Part shown: positions 27,846 through 36,600 of the stretch, one piece after another
Layout of the letters: each line of letters begins with the position of its first letter
Position numbering within the stretch: position 1 is the first letter of the stretch
NCBI RefSeq assembly: GCF_014490665.1
Contig: NZ_CP061038.1
Coordinates: forward strand, 2,294,001 to 2,358,000
Direction of reading: 5' to 3'
From: Sphingomonas alpina
Lineage (GTDB): Bacteria > Pseudomonadota > Alphaproteobacteria > Sphingomonadales > Sphingomonadaceae
Length of the DNA: 64,000 nucleotides
The notes under the pieces: generated by a model
The model's database searches: none
Told to the model about the DNA's origin: nothing
Seen by the model: only the letters and a program-made list of their open reading frames with translations
Translations under genes and position numbers: made by a program

Positions 27846-27873
27846 CTGCCAGGGTCGATATTGGATTTGAATC
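27846..27873 (-). promoter_or_regulatory. Conserved upstream motif of element B (GATTCAA-N15-TGGCAG)
   Basis: Minus-strand GATTCAA (27867-27873) and TGGCAG (27846-27851) separated by exactly 15 bases, as in A and C. It is followed by CCGGACGGG, also present after the element A motif. Probable promoter of element B, pointing away from the gene at 28120. Confidence 0.5.
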
Positions 27874-28119
27874 GCCCTCACCGGAACTGGACGATAGGCA
27901 CCAGGCCCTCAACAACGGCGCGCCGGGAGCTGGGCGTAGCAACAGCGAACCATGGCAGGATGGCATCGCAACGCGCTGTATCGATGTAGGATCGGCTATA
28001 AACGTGCGTTCATCGATGATATCCTCCGGCCAACAATCAGGCACAGGAGACCGAATGTCGTTTCTTCGTTTGGCGCCCCACCCCTGTCGCTTGCCGATAC
28101 AGCGCTGAGGTCCGCGCCC

Positions 28120-28998
28120 ATGTCACGATCAAACCGCTACCCTTCCGCGTCCACCCCAATCTCGAACTTTTACAGCGTGGGCCGGCATTACCGCACTGGT
28201 ACCGTCGATCCGCCCACCCCCGCCGATCGAGGCGCCGGGCCCTGGAGATCCAAGCCGGTGACGGCCAAAACGGTCGCGCAATACGCGCTCCTCGATGCCG
28301 CGGTCGGGTTGCCGACCATGGTTTACCCCGGGGTCAACGCGACCCGCCATCTGCGACATTATCTCAACAATTCGGGCCAGACCTATACGATCGATCTGGA
28401 GGATATGATTCGCTGTGTGCCCAGCGCGAAGCGCGCGATGGTGGCTGAATTTCGCCAGGCGCAACGTTTCCTCCAGGGAATGCCGGTCGGCCGACATCTG
28501 TTCACGTCAAGCAACACCGAAAGCTCGTATAACGAGGAGAGCGAGAACCCGGAGTGGTACTTCGCGATTGGCGGCTACTCCTATTGGGGCAAGGGTGAGG
28601 CAACCATCACCCCCTCCCAGAATGGCAGGCGTTATGAGGTGGATTTCACCTATTGCTTTCGCGACCGGTATAATTGGGATGGCGGCAAGGCGGTGGTGAT
28701 CGGTGGCGTGCTCGTCACCGATAAATTCATGGGCGAATTCCACCGCCAGGGGCTTGCTCGCGAGTTCGATTGCGTCGGATCCGTACGCCGCGCCATTACC
28801 TGGGATGGCGATGCCACATTCCCCCCGAACAATCTATTCTCACACGGCAAAGACGATCGTGATGCGGGCTTTGCCAATGCTGGCGACGGCGTTCACCCTT
28901 ATCGCATGCAGCGCTTCGCCCGCGCAGGAGAAACCACGGATGACGACCGAGAAGACGCAGGGCGACGCCGCTGCAATCCTGAAACGGATTGGGCTTGA
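28120..28998 (+). CDS. Unrecognised protein, possible effector domain
   Basis: About 292 residues from the ATG at 28120 (MSRSNRYPSAST); the longer upstream frame runs through element B flanks and is rejected. No signal peptide. The middle is rich in aromatic and polar residues (EWYFAIGGYSYWGKGEA, FTYCFRDRYNWDGGK, GEFHRQGLAREFD), typical of secreted-enzyme or toxin C-terminal domains. I cannot name a family. The final ~45 residues overlap the next gene by 137 nt in another frame and look non-conserved, so the real C-terminus may be earlier. Candidate partner: the lipoprotein downstream. Confidence 0.5.
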   Translation: MSRSNRYPSASTPISNFYSVGRHYRTGTVDPPTPADRGAGPWRSKPVTAKTVAQYALLDAAVGLPTMVYPGVNATRHLRHYLNNSGQTYTIDLEDMIRCVPSAKRAMVAEFRQAQRFLQGMPVGRHLFTSSNTESSYNEESENPEWYFAIGGYSYWGKGEATITPSQNGRRYEVDFTYCFRDRYNWDGGKAVVIGGVLVTDKFMGEFHRQGLAREFDCVGSVRRAITWDGDATFPPNNLFSHGKDDRDAGFANAGDGVHPYRMQRFARAGETTDDDREDAGRRRCNPETDWA

Positions 28999-29320
28999 AC
29001 TGCCGCCCACCGCCAAGAGCGAATTCGCCGAGCAGAACAGTGGGCAGGATGATTCAGCCCGGCTGGTGGCAGTGATGCCCATGGGCGACTGGAAAGCGTT
29101 ATTGGCACGGTTGCCGATGCCGGAATCCGATCAGGCGCCATTCGAGGCGGAGGCGAACTTCCATCTTGGTGCGGATAAGGGTCAATGGACTCCCGGTAAG
29201 GCCAAGGGGCTGGAAACGGTCCAGCTGCCCTGGCACGGCGGGGCGGAATCGCTGAATCTGGGCATTGCGCCGGCGGGCCAGGACGAGGTTCGCCTGTTTA
29301 TCTACTGGTACCAATTGTAA
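28862..29320 (+). CDS. Small lipoprotein, unknown function
   Basis: 152 residues starting MRALPMLATAFTLIACSAS, a signal peptide with lipobox IAC, so probably a periplasmic lipid-anchored protein. The rest is acidic and has no motif I know. It begins inside the 3' end of the preceding gene. An effector followed by a small exported lipoprotein is a common toxin/immunity layout, but that is inference from position only. Confidence 0.6.
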   Translation: MRALPMLATAFTLIACSASPAQEKPRMTTEKTQGDAAAILKRIGLELPPTAKSEFAEQNSGQDDSARLVAVMPMGDWKALLARLPMPESDQAPFEAEANFHLGADKGQWTPGKAKGLETVQLPWHGGAESLNLGIAPAGQDEVRLFIYWYQL

Positions 29321-29398
29321 GGGGATCCACCTCGCGGACGATCAAGCTGGTCGACATCGGGTCGCGTGCTACCCAGTCGATTTTCGAAAAGCCGCCGA

Positions 29399-29854
29399 TC
29401 AATCAGGCGCGGGGCTGGCGCGCTCCGCTTCGGCAATAATCTGCTCGACCAATTCCTCCGTGTTCGTGCTGATATAGGCGTCCATCCGCCAACGCCCCTC
29501 AAGAAAGTGCTGCCCTTCCGGCGCTTCGAAGAAAGCCACTATGATCTGAAGTTCGGTCTCGGTGAACTCCCAGTTGATATGGGTTTCGTATTCATCCTGC
29601 CATATTTGTCGATGGCAGGCATATGCGGCCTCTAACTTCCGCGTCCCCTGCATTACGGCATCAATCGGTACCGCGCCGCCATCTAATAGCCGCGTGAACA
29701 ATGGCGTGCCGGGCAGCGCGAACCGCTGCAAGAAGCTGCCTGTATCAATGCGCTCCTGGATGCCCGTCGCTTGCAAGAAGCGCCGAATAAGGTCGAGTTT
29801 GGAGAGGCTCGGCGGTTCGTCAATCTCGGCTGACGTCATGTCTCCCCCCTTCAT
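29399..29854 (-). CDS. DUF2059-like small protein
   Basis: 151 residues, cytosolic, without a signal peptide. The helical C-terminal segment FTETELQIIVAFFEAPEGQHFLE resembles DUF2059 (FTEEEL...FY.SP.G.K), though DUF2059 proteins are usually exported. No operon partner; converges with the preceding lipoprotein gene at a ~78-bp gap. Assignment is tentative. Confidence 0.5.
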   Translation of the reverse strand: MKGGDMTSAEIDEPPSLSKLDLIRRFLQATGIQERIDTGSFLQRFALPGTPLFTRLLDGGAVPIDAVMQGTRKLEAAYACHRQIWQDEYETHINWEFTETELQIIVAFFEAPEGQHFLEGRWRMDAYISTNTEELVEQIIAEAERASPAPD

Positions 29855-29929
29855 TCCAGCACGTCATGCTTGCTGATAACGCACTGACCCCGAACCAGCG
29901 AAGCCAGGCTCAAAGGGCGAATCCCGCCC

Positions 29930-30211
29930 CTATGCCCCCTCGTTGCCCAGCCTGTCGAACAGGTCGACAGTGTTCGGCGTGACCCATCCGAAATGATAGT
30001 TGAGCATGAACAGCCCGAACAGGATCGTGGCAACGATGGTCACGCGGAGCGCGACCTTGCCGGCCTGGAAGGTATGCGGCGCACTCTCGGCCTGACCCGG
30101 CACGCGCGCCACCCCTGCCTCGTCCGACGTGCGCACCCCAAAGGGCAGCACGAAGAACACCGAAAAGGCCCAGAACAGGAAATAGATGGCGAGAGCCGAG
30201 GTCCACCGCAT
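29930..30211 (-). CDS. DUF1467 family membrane protein
   Basis: 93 residues with two membrane helices (about 5-24 and 55-76) and the loop PFGVRTSDEAG typical of DUF1467 proteins of alphaproteobacteria, commonly encoded next to RNase J as here. Lies 8 bp downstream of the RNase J gene on the same strand. Function unknown. Confidence 0.75.
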   Translation of the reverse strand: MRWTSALAIYFLFWAFSVFFVLPFGVRTSDEAGVARVPGQAESAPHTFQAGKVALRVTIVATILFGLFMLNYHFGWVTPNTVDLFDRLGNEGA

Positions 30212-30218
30212 CGCCGGA

Positions 30219-31859
30219 TCAGGCTTCGATCAGCAGCACGTCGACGATCGGCTTCTTGCCGGTCCAGCGCGTCGCGACACGGCGGACAGAGAGCCTGACG
30301 CCCTCGCGCAGTTTGGATCGATCACGGCCGCCCGAGCGGACTGCCTCGACCACGGCGTCGATGGCCTCGGCAACGAACGGGTCGCGGTCTTCCTCGACCG
30401 GAATGCCCTGAAGCTGGACCTGCGGCTGGCCGAGCAGTGCGCCATTCTTGCCGATCGCGACCGCGACCGATATCTGGCCGAACAATGACAGCTTGCGCCG
30501 CTCGTTGATCGTCGCCCCGTCGCCCGGCAGGATCACATCGCCATCGAGTACGAGGCGGCCGACCGCGGCATGGCCGATCTTTTGCGGATCGCCCGGTGCC
30601 AGCCGCACGATATCACCATTGGTCTGCACCAGTGCCTGCGGCACGCCTTCGGACAGGCCGAAGCGCGCCTGCTCCATCAGATGGCGCATTTCGCCATGTA
30701 CCGGCATCAGCACATCGGGCTTCATCCAGCGATACATTTGCGCCAGTTCGGGGCGACCGGGGTGACCGGAGACATGGACATGCGCCTGGCGGTCAGTGAT
30801 CATCACCACGCCCTTCGCCGCAAGCTGGTTCTGGATGCGACCGATCGCGACTTCATTGCCGGGGATCTGCTTCGACGAGAAGACGACGGTATCGCCGGCG
30901 TCGAGGCTGATCGGATGCTGGCCATTGGCGACGCGCCCAAGCGCAGCGCGCTCCTCACCCTGGCCGCCCGTGGCAACGACCAGCACCTTGTTGCGCGGCA
31001 GGCGCATCGCGGCATCGGCGTCGATCGTTTCGGGGAAATTCTTCAGATAGCCGGTCGCACGGGCGACCTTCAGAATGCGATCGAGCGAGCGGCCCTGAAC
31101 GCACAGCGCGCGGCCGGTTTCACGCGCGACCTCACCCAGCGTGTGGAGGCGGGCGGCGTTGGAGGCGAAGGAGGTGACGAGCACCCTGCCCTTGGCCTTG
31201 CCGATCGTGTCCATCAAGCCGAGCAGGACATCGCTTTCCGAGCCGGAGGCTTCCGGATTGAAGACATTGGTCGAATCGCACACCAAGGCGAGAATGCCGG
31301 CATCGCCGATGGCCGCGAGCTGTTCCGTCGTCGCCGGATTGCCGAGCACCGGCGCCGCGTCGAGTTTCCAGTCGCCGGTATGGAATATGCGGCCATAAGG
31401 CGTGTCGATCAGCAGCGCGCTCGCTTCGGGAATCGAATGCGACATGGGCACGAACTGGACACCGAACGGGCCGAGATCAAAGGGCTCACCGGGCCGCTTC
31501 ACGTGAAGTTTCACGCGGTCGGCATTGCCTTCCTCTTCGAGCTTGCCGCGGATCAGGCCGGCGGTGAACGCCGTCGCATAAAGCGGCACGCCGAGATCCT
31601 CAGCGAGATAGGGCAGCGCGCCGATATGGTCTTCATGGCCGTGAGTCAGCACGATGCCGACCAGATCGTCGAGGCGTTCTTCGATGAATTGCAGGTCGGG
31701 CAGGATCACGTCGATGCCGGGATAGGCCGGATCGGCGAAGGTGATGCCGCAATCGACCATCAGCCATTTGCCCTGGCAGCCATAGAGATTGACGTTCATG
31801 CCAATCTCACCGGAGCCGCCGAGCGCGACGAAAAGGAGTTCTTTCTTTGGATTAGTCAC
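30219..31859 (-). CDS. rnj: Ribonuclease J
   Basis: About 546 residues. A metallo-beta-lactamase/beta-CASP nuclease with 5'-3' exo- and endonuclease activity on RNA. The metal motif is VLTHGHEDHIGALPYL near residue 70, with GDWKLD and PVHGE later. I start at the GTG at 31859 (VTNPKKELLFVALGG), since the upstream 17 residues are not conserved. Last but one gene of the complex I transcription unit (nuo-birA-coaX-rnj-DUF1467), a conserved neighbourhood in this group. Confidence 0.9.
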   Translation of the reverse strand: MTNPKKELLFVALGGSGEIGMNVNLYGCQGKWLMVDCGITFADPAYPGIDVILPDLQFIEERLDDLVGIVLTHGHEDHIGALPYLAEDLGVPLYATAFTAGLIRGKLEEEGNADRVKLHVKRPGEPFDLGPFGVQFVPMSHSIPEASALLIDTPYGRIFHTGDWKLDAAPVLGNPATTEQLAAIGDAGILALVCDSTNVFNPEASGSESDVLLGLMDTIGKAKGRVLVTSFASNAARLHTLGEVARETGRALCVQGRSLDRILKVARATGYLKNFPETIDADAAMRLPRNKVLVVATGGQGEERAALGRVANGQHPISLDAGDTVVFSSKQIPGNEVAIGRIQNQLAAKGVVMITDRQAHVHVSGHPGRPELAQMYRWMKPDVLMPVHGEMRHLMEQARFGLSEGVPQALVQTNGDIVRLAPGDPQKIGHAAVGRLVLDGDVILPGDGATINERRKLSLFGQISVAVAIGKNGALLGQPQVQLQGIPVEEDRDPFVAEAIDAVVEAVRSGGRDRSKLREGVRLSVRRVATRWTGKKPIVDVLLIEA

Positions 31860-31986
31860 TAAAATTATTGTCTTTCTGGTTCGGCCAGTCCCGCGATAGC
31901 GGACGGCCATAGGAGTGCGCGTTCAGCGCGATAATCTGGTTGAGGATGGAGCGGGGCGCCATTCCCGGGCGCGCTCTCGCAAATCT

Positions 31987-32796
31987 CTAGGCCCTTATAT
32001 GGGCGCGATCCCACAGCATCGCCAGCCCCTGAATGGTCAGATCGCCCTCGATATAGTCGAAAACATTGGTGTGTTGCTCAAAAAGGGTCGCCAGACCGCC
32101 GGTGGCGATGACCTTTACCGGCCGGCCGACCTCTTCCTTCATGCGCGCGACCAGCCCTTCGATCATCGCGATATAGCCCCAATAGATGCCGATATTCATC
32201 TGGCTGACGGTATCGCGGCCGATCACCGAGAGATTGCCGGTCGGCGCCTCGATCGCAATACGCGGCAGCTTGGCGGCGGCAGTGACCAGCGCGTCGAGCG
32301 ACAAGTTGATGCCGGGGGCGATGATCCCGCCCTTGTACGCGCCCGAATAATCGGAAAAATCAAAGGTCGTCGCGGTGCCGAAATCGATCGTGATCAGGTC
32401 GCCGGGATACAGCGCATGCGCCGCGATCATGTTGACCGCGCGATCCGCGCCGACCGCATGCGGTTCCTCGACATCGAGGTGCATGCCCCATTCGACCGGC
32501 GGCTGGCCGGCGATCAGCGGCTCGCCACCAAAATATTTGCGCGCGAGCATCTGCAGATTGTGCAGCGCGCGCGGCACGACCGTGGCGATGATCACCGCGG
32601 TTACGTCCTTGCGATCATAGCCTTCGAGCGTCAGCAGCTGGCTGAGCCACACGGCATATTCGTCCGCGGTGCGGCGCGGGTCGGTGGCGATGCGCCAGCG
32701 CGCCTTGATCGCTTTGACGCCACTGCCGCTGCCACCACCGGTATCGACCAGCGCGAACACGACATTGGTATTGCCGGCATCGATCGCGAGCAGCAT
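31987..32796 (-). CDS. coaX: Type III pantothenate kinase
   Basis: 269 residues, ASKHA-fold kinase for the first step of coenzyme A synthesis. The N-terminal phosphate motif is [16 protein letters not shown], the pantothenate segment [11 protein letters not shown] and [10 protein letters not shown], and [10 protein letters not shown] follows. Eleven bases downstream of birA; same transcription unit as the nuo operon. Confidence 0.93.
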   Translation of the reverse strand: MLLAIDAGNTNVVFALVDTGGGSGSGVKAIKARWRIATDPRRTADEYAVWLSQLLTLEGYDRKDVTAVIIATVVPRALHNLQMLARKYFGGEPLIAGQPPVEWGMHLDVEEPHAVGADRAVNMIAAHALYPGDLITIDFGTATTFDFSDYSGAYKGGIIAPGINLSLDALVTAAAKLPRIAIEAPTGNLSVIGRDTVSQMNIGIYWGYIAMIEGLVARMKEEVGRPVKVIATGGLATLFEQHTNVFDYIEGDLTIQGLAMLWDRAHIRA

Positions 32797-32807
32797 GCGG
32801 CAGCCTT

Positions 32808-33599
32808 TCAGATCAGGAACACATCGGCGGCGTGAATGACACGGGTCGTGCCATCCGCCAAGCGCAGGATAAGCGCGCCGTCATTGTCGAGTCCGGCGAA
32901 CAGGCCGTCGGTCGCGCTGCCATCGGGCAGCCGGGCGGTCAGCGCTGTACCAACGGCATGCGCACGCTCCAGCCAGCGCGCGCGGATCGGCGCGAGACCT
33001 TCGCCGCGCCAGCGCGCGAGCCAGAGCGCGAACGCCTCGGCCAGGGTGTCGAGGAAATCGGCCGGATCGGGCGCGACACCCTGCGCGGCGAGACTGGTGG
33101 CGGGGCGATCAAGCTCGGTTGGATGATGCGCCAGGTTGACGCCGATGCCGATCACCACGGCATCCCCGGCTCCTTCGAGCAGGATGCCGGAGAGTTTCGC
33201 CCCGCCGAGCAACAGGTCGTTGGGCCATTTGAGCTGGAGCGAAGATCTCGCCCCGTCATCCCCGCGAAAGCGGGGATCCCGCTGCCTTTCAGCGCTCGCG
33301 GAAGAAGAAGCTGGATTCCCGCTTTCGCGGGAATGACATTGGGGGAGGTAAGCGCGAACCACTTCTTCAAGCGCCACCGCGGTGAGCAATGCCAGCGTGG
33401 CTGCCTGTGGGTCGCTGGCGCGCAGCCGCACCAGGGTCGAGGCATAGAGATTGCCGACTGGCGAGGCCCAGGCCCTGCCCTGCCGCCCGCGACCGCCGGT
33501 CTGGCGCTCCGCGCGCAGCCAGACGCCTTCCTCCGTGCCGCTCCGTGCGAGCGCCAGCATATCGGCGTTGGTCGATCCCGTCTCGGCGACGGTGCGGAT
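32808..33599 (-). CDS. birA: Biotin-[acetyl-CoA-carboxylase] ligase with in-frame palindrome insertion
   Basis: Biotin protein ligase of the short type without a DNA-binding domain. The family start [14 protein letters not shown] lies upstream of the first ATG in frame (33560), with the SGSTN-type motif before it. No ATG, GTG or TTG precedes it in frame close by, so the start is unresolved (CTG at 33611 is possible). The biotin loop [13 protein letters not shown] and LKWPNDLLL are intact. A palindromic repeat is inserted in frame before LKWPNDLLL, adding ~30 residues (SRESGNP...RFRGDDG). Confidence 0.85.
   Translation of the reverse strand: MRTVAETGSTNADMLALARSGTEEGVWLRAERQTGGRGRQGRAWASPVGNLYASTLVRLRASDPQAATLALLTAVALEEVVRAYLPQCHSRESGNPASSSASAERQRDPRFRGDDGARSSLQLKWPNDLLLGGAKLSGILLEGAGDAVVIGIGVNLAHHPTELDRPATSLAAQGVAPDPADFLDTLAEAFALWLARWRGEGLAPIRARWLERAHAVGTALTARLPDGSATDGLFAGLDNDGALILRLADGTTRVIHAADVFLI
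33255..33337. repeat. Palindromic repeat inside birA
   Basis: GTCATCCCCGCGAAAGCGGG at one end and CCCGCTTTCGCGGGAATGAC at the other are nearly exact inverted copies around ~33 bases. Such repeats are scattered in many proteobacterial genomes, usually between genes; here the element is within a coding frame and read through without a stop. Confidence 0.85.
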
Positions 33600-33607
33600 G
33601 CTATGGC

Positions 33608-35053
33608 TCAGAACAGCGACCGTGCGGCAGCCAGGGTCAGCGCACCGAGCGGCGCGAGCAGCACCCAGCCGACCGGCGAAACGAAGACTGCCGCCGCCGC
33701 GATCAGTCCGCCTTCGACGATGCTGTCATTGCGTTCGAATGCCGGTGCCGGTTCGTCGAAATACATCACCTTCACGACACGCAGATAATAATAGGCGCCA
33801 ATCACCGAAGCGACGAAGCCGACCACGGCCAGCGGATAAAGCCCGGCACCGATCGCTGCATTGAACACCGCCAGCTTGGCATTGAAACCAAGCAACGGCG
33901 GAATGCCGGCAAGCGACAGCATGAAGACCAGCATCGCCAGCGCGAGAGCCGGGCGAGTCTGCGACAGGCCTGACAGGCTGGCAATCGTCTCGACCGGTTG
34001 CCCATCGGCGTCGCGCATCTGCAGCACGACCAGGAAACTGCCCAGGGTCATGGCGACATAGACGGTCAGGTAGAACAGCACCGATGCGACGCCCGCTTCG
34101 GTGCCGGCGGCAAGACCGACCAGCACGAAGCCGACATTGTTGATCGACGAATAGGCAAGCAGCCGCTTGATATTGCTCTGGCCGATCGCCGCAACCGCGC
34201 CGAGGATGATCGAGGCAAGTGCCGCGAAGATCACGATCTGGCGCCATTGATCGGTTGCCGGGCCCATCGCCTCGATCGCGACGCGCACCGCCATCGCCAT
34301 CGCCGCGACCTTGGGGGCGCTGGCGAAGAATGCGGTGACCGGGGTCGGTGCGCCTTCATAGACGTCGGGCGTCCACATATGGAATGGTACGGCGCTGATC
34401 TTGAAGGCGAGGCCGGCGAATACGAACACCAGCCCGAAGGTCAGGCCGAGCGAATGGCCCGCGCCATAAGCCGTGGCGATCTGGTCGAACATGGTGCTGC
34501 CGGAGAAGCCGTAGACCAGCGAAATACCGTAAAGCAGGATGCCGCTGGCGAGTGCGCCGAGCACGAAATATTTGAGGCCCGCCTCGGCCGAGCGCGTGTC
34601 GCGGCGCATGAAGCTCGCCAGCACATAGGCAGCAAGGCTCTGCAGTTCGAGACCGACATACAGCGTCAGCAGGTCGCCCGCCGATACCATCATGCCCATG
34701 CCCGCCGCCGAGAGCAGGATCAGCACGGGATATTCGGGACGCAGATCGTCGCCAGTGGTGCGCGCGAAGAAACGCGGCGCCATTATGATCGCCACCGCAG
34801 CGGCGATATAGATCAGCACCTTGGCAAAGGCGGCAAAGGCATCGGCACGGTACAGGCCATAAAATGCCTCACCGCCGCTGGAGGCCGGGCCGATCAGCGA
34901 GATACCGGCACCGGCCAGGATCGCGACCGCGGTCCAGGACACGGCGCGGGTCGACGCCTGGCCGCCCCAGGCGGCAACCAGCATCAGCGCGATCGCGCCG
35001 ATCCCGAGCACCAGCTCAGGCAGGGTCATGAGGAGTGAAGCGCTGTAATCCAT
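33608..35053 (-). CDS. nuoN: NADH-quinone oxidoreductase subunit N
   Basis: 481 residues, antiporter-like proton-pumping membrane subunit of complex I with ~13-14 helices. The conserved helix-7/8 region (AFKISAVPFHMWTPDVYEGA) carries the lysine and TPDVYEG signature. Start overlaps the nuoM stop by one base. Confidence 0.95.
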   Translation of the reverse strand: MDYSASLLMTLPELVLGIGAIALMLVAAWGGQASTRAVSWTAVAILAGAGISLIGPASSGGEAFYGLYRADAFAAFAKVLIYIAAAVAIIMAPRFFARTTGDDLRPEYPVLILLSAAGMGMMVSAGDLLTLYVGLELQSLAAYVLASFMRRDTRSAEAGLKYFVLGALASGILLYGISLVYGFSGSTMFDQIATAYGAGHSLGLTFGLVFVFAGLAFKISAVPFHMWTPDVYEGAPTPVTAFFASAPKVAAMAMAVRVAIEAMGPATDQWRQIVIFAALASIILGAVAAIGQSNIKRLLAYSSINNVGFVLVGLAAGTEAGVASVLFYLTVYVAMTLGSFLVVLQMRDADGQPVETIASLSGLSQTRPALALAMLVFMLSLAGIPPLLGFNAKLAVFNAAIGAGLYPLAVVGFVASVIGAYYYLRVVKVMYFDEPAPAFERNDSIVEGGLIAAAAVFVSPVGWVLLAPLGALTLAAARSLF

Positions 35054-36600
35054 CAGTGAGCGCCCTCATGCGCGGCAGGTGCGGCGCCGTGCGCCGCGGC
35101 GGGCGCGGGCTTGCCGAGTTTCAATTGCGAGTCGCCGGGAGGCGTGGCGCGGGCCACGCGAGCGACCAGGGTCTGCACATCACCGCGCATCGGCGCGATG
35201 AAGCTTTCCGGATAGACGCCCATCCACAGCACGACCGCCGCGATCGGCGCGAGCAAGGCGATTTCGCGCAAGCTCATATCGGGCATGGCGCGGACATCGT
35301 CCTTGGTCAGGTCGCCGAACACGACGCGGCGATAGAGATACAGCATGTACGCTGCGCCAAGGATGATGCCGGTCGTGCACAACAGGGTGATCGTGGTCGA
35401 CACCTTGTACGTGCCCGCCAGGCTCAGAAACTCGCCGACGAAACCGCTGGTGCCGGGCAAACCGACCGACGCCATGGTGAAGAGCATGAAGAACAGCGCA
35501 TATTTCGGCATGTTGATCGCGAGGCCGCCGTAACGGTCGATCTCACGCGTGTGCAGCCGATCGTAGATCACGCCGACGCACAGGAACAAGGCGCCCGAGA
35601 CAAGGCCGTGCGAGAGCATGACGATCATCGCGCCTTCGATGCCCTGCTGATTGAAGGCGAACAGGCCGATCGTCACGATCGCCATATGCGCGACCGAGGA
35701 ATAGGCGATCAGCTTCTTCATGTCGGACTGCACCAGCGCGACCAGCGAGGTGTAGATCACCGCCACCGCCGACAGGCCGAAGACGAGCCAGACGAGCTGC
35801 GCCGAGGCTTCAGGGAACATCGGCAGCGAGAAGCGCAGGAAGCCGTAGCCGCCGAGCTTCAGCAGCACGCCGGCCAGGATGACCGACCCCGCCGTCGGCG
35901 CCTGGACGTGCGCGTCGGGCAGCCAGGTATGGACCGGCCACATCGGCATCTTGACTGCGAAGGAGGCGAAGAAGGCAAGCCACAGCCAGGTCTGCGCCTG
36001 AACCGGGAAGTCATAGTTGAGCAGCACCGGAATGCTGGTCGTGCCGGCTTCCTGCACCATCCACAGCATCGCGATCAGCATCAGCAGCGAGCCGAGCAGC
36101 GTGTAGAGGAAGAATTTATAGCTGGCGTAAATCCGGTTCGCACCGCCCCAGATGCCGATGATCAGATACATCGGGATCAGGCCGGCTTCGAAGAAGATGT
36201 AGAACAGGAACAGGTCCTGCGCCGCGAAGGTGCCGATCATCAGCACTTCGGTGATCAGGAACGCGGCCATATATTCCGGCACGCGCTTGGTGATCGCGCT
36301 CCAGCTCGCCCCGATGCAGATCGGCATCAGGAACACGCTGAGCATGATCAGCATCAACGCGAAACCGTCGATGCCGAGCGACCAGCCGAACACCCCGAAC
36401 AGATGTTCATGATGTTCGACGAACTGCCATTGCGGCCCGCCGATATCGAACTGCGCCCACAGGCCGATGCCGAGCAGCAGATCGACCAAAGTCGCGCCAA
36501 GCGCGAGCCAGCGCGCCGTATTCGCATTGACGAACAGGCAGGCGATCGCGGCGATCGCCGGGATCGCGAGCATCACGGTAAGGATCGGAAAGCCGCTCAT
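35053..36600 (-). CDS. nuoM: NADH-quinone oxidoreductase subunit M
   Basis: 515 residues, antiporter-like complex I membrane subunit. Conserved segments: [19 protein letters not shown] (helix 7 lysine) and [12 protein letters not shown]. The final ~20 residues are Ala/His-rich ([15 protein letters not shown]), an added tail. The start overlaps the nuoL stop by four bases (ATGA). Confidence 0.95.
   Translation of the reverse strand: MSGFPILTVMLAIPAIAAIACLFVNANTARWLALGATLVDLLLGIGLWAQFDIGGPQWQFVEHHEHLFGVFGWSLGIDGFALMLIMLSVFLMPICIGASWSAITKRVPEYMAAFLITEVLMIGTFAAQDLFLFYIFFEAGLIPMYLIIGIWGGANRIYASYKFFLYTLLGSLLMLIAMLWMVQEAGTTSIPVLLNYDFPVQAQTWLWLAFFASFAVKMPMWPVHTWLPDAHVQAPTAGSVILAGVLLKLGGYGFLRFSLPMFPEASAQLVWLVFGLSAVAVIYTSLVALVQSDMKKLIAYSSVAHMAIVTIGLFAFNQQGIEGAMIVMLSHGLVSGALFLCVGVIYDRLHTREIDRYGGLAINMPKYALFFMLFTMASVGLPGTSGFVGEFLSLAGTYKVSTTITLLCTTGIILGAAYMLYLYRRVVFGDLTKDDVRAMPDMSLREIALLAPIAAVVLWMGVYPESFIAPMRGDVQTLVARVARATPPGDSQLKLGKPAPAAAHGAAPAAHEGAH

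Noticed and set aside
27952..28119. N-terminal extension of the gene at 28120
   Set aside because: It runs through non-coding flank of element B and has no conserved composition.
30570..31862. 430-codon plus-strand open frame antisense to RNase J
   Set aside because: Shadow of the RNase J gene with no domain.
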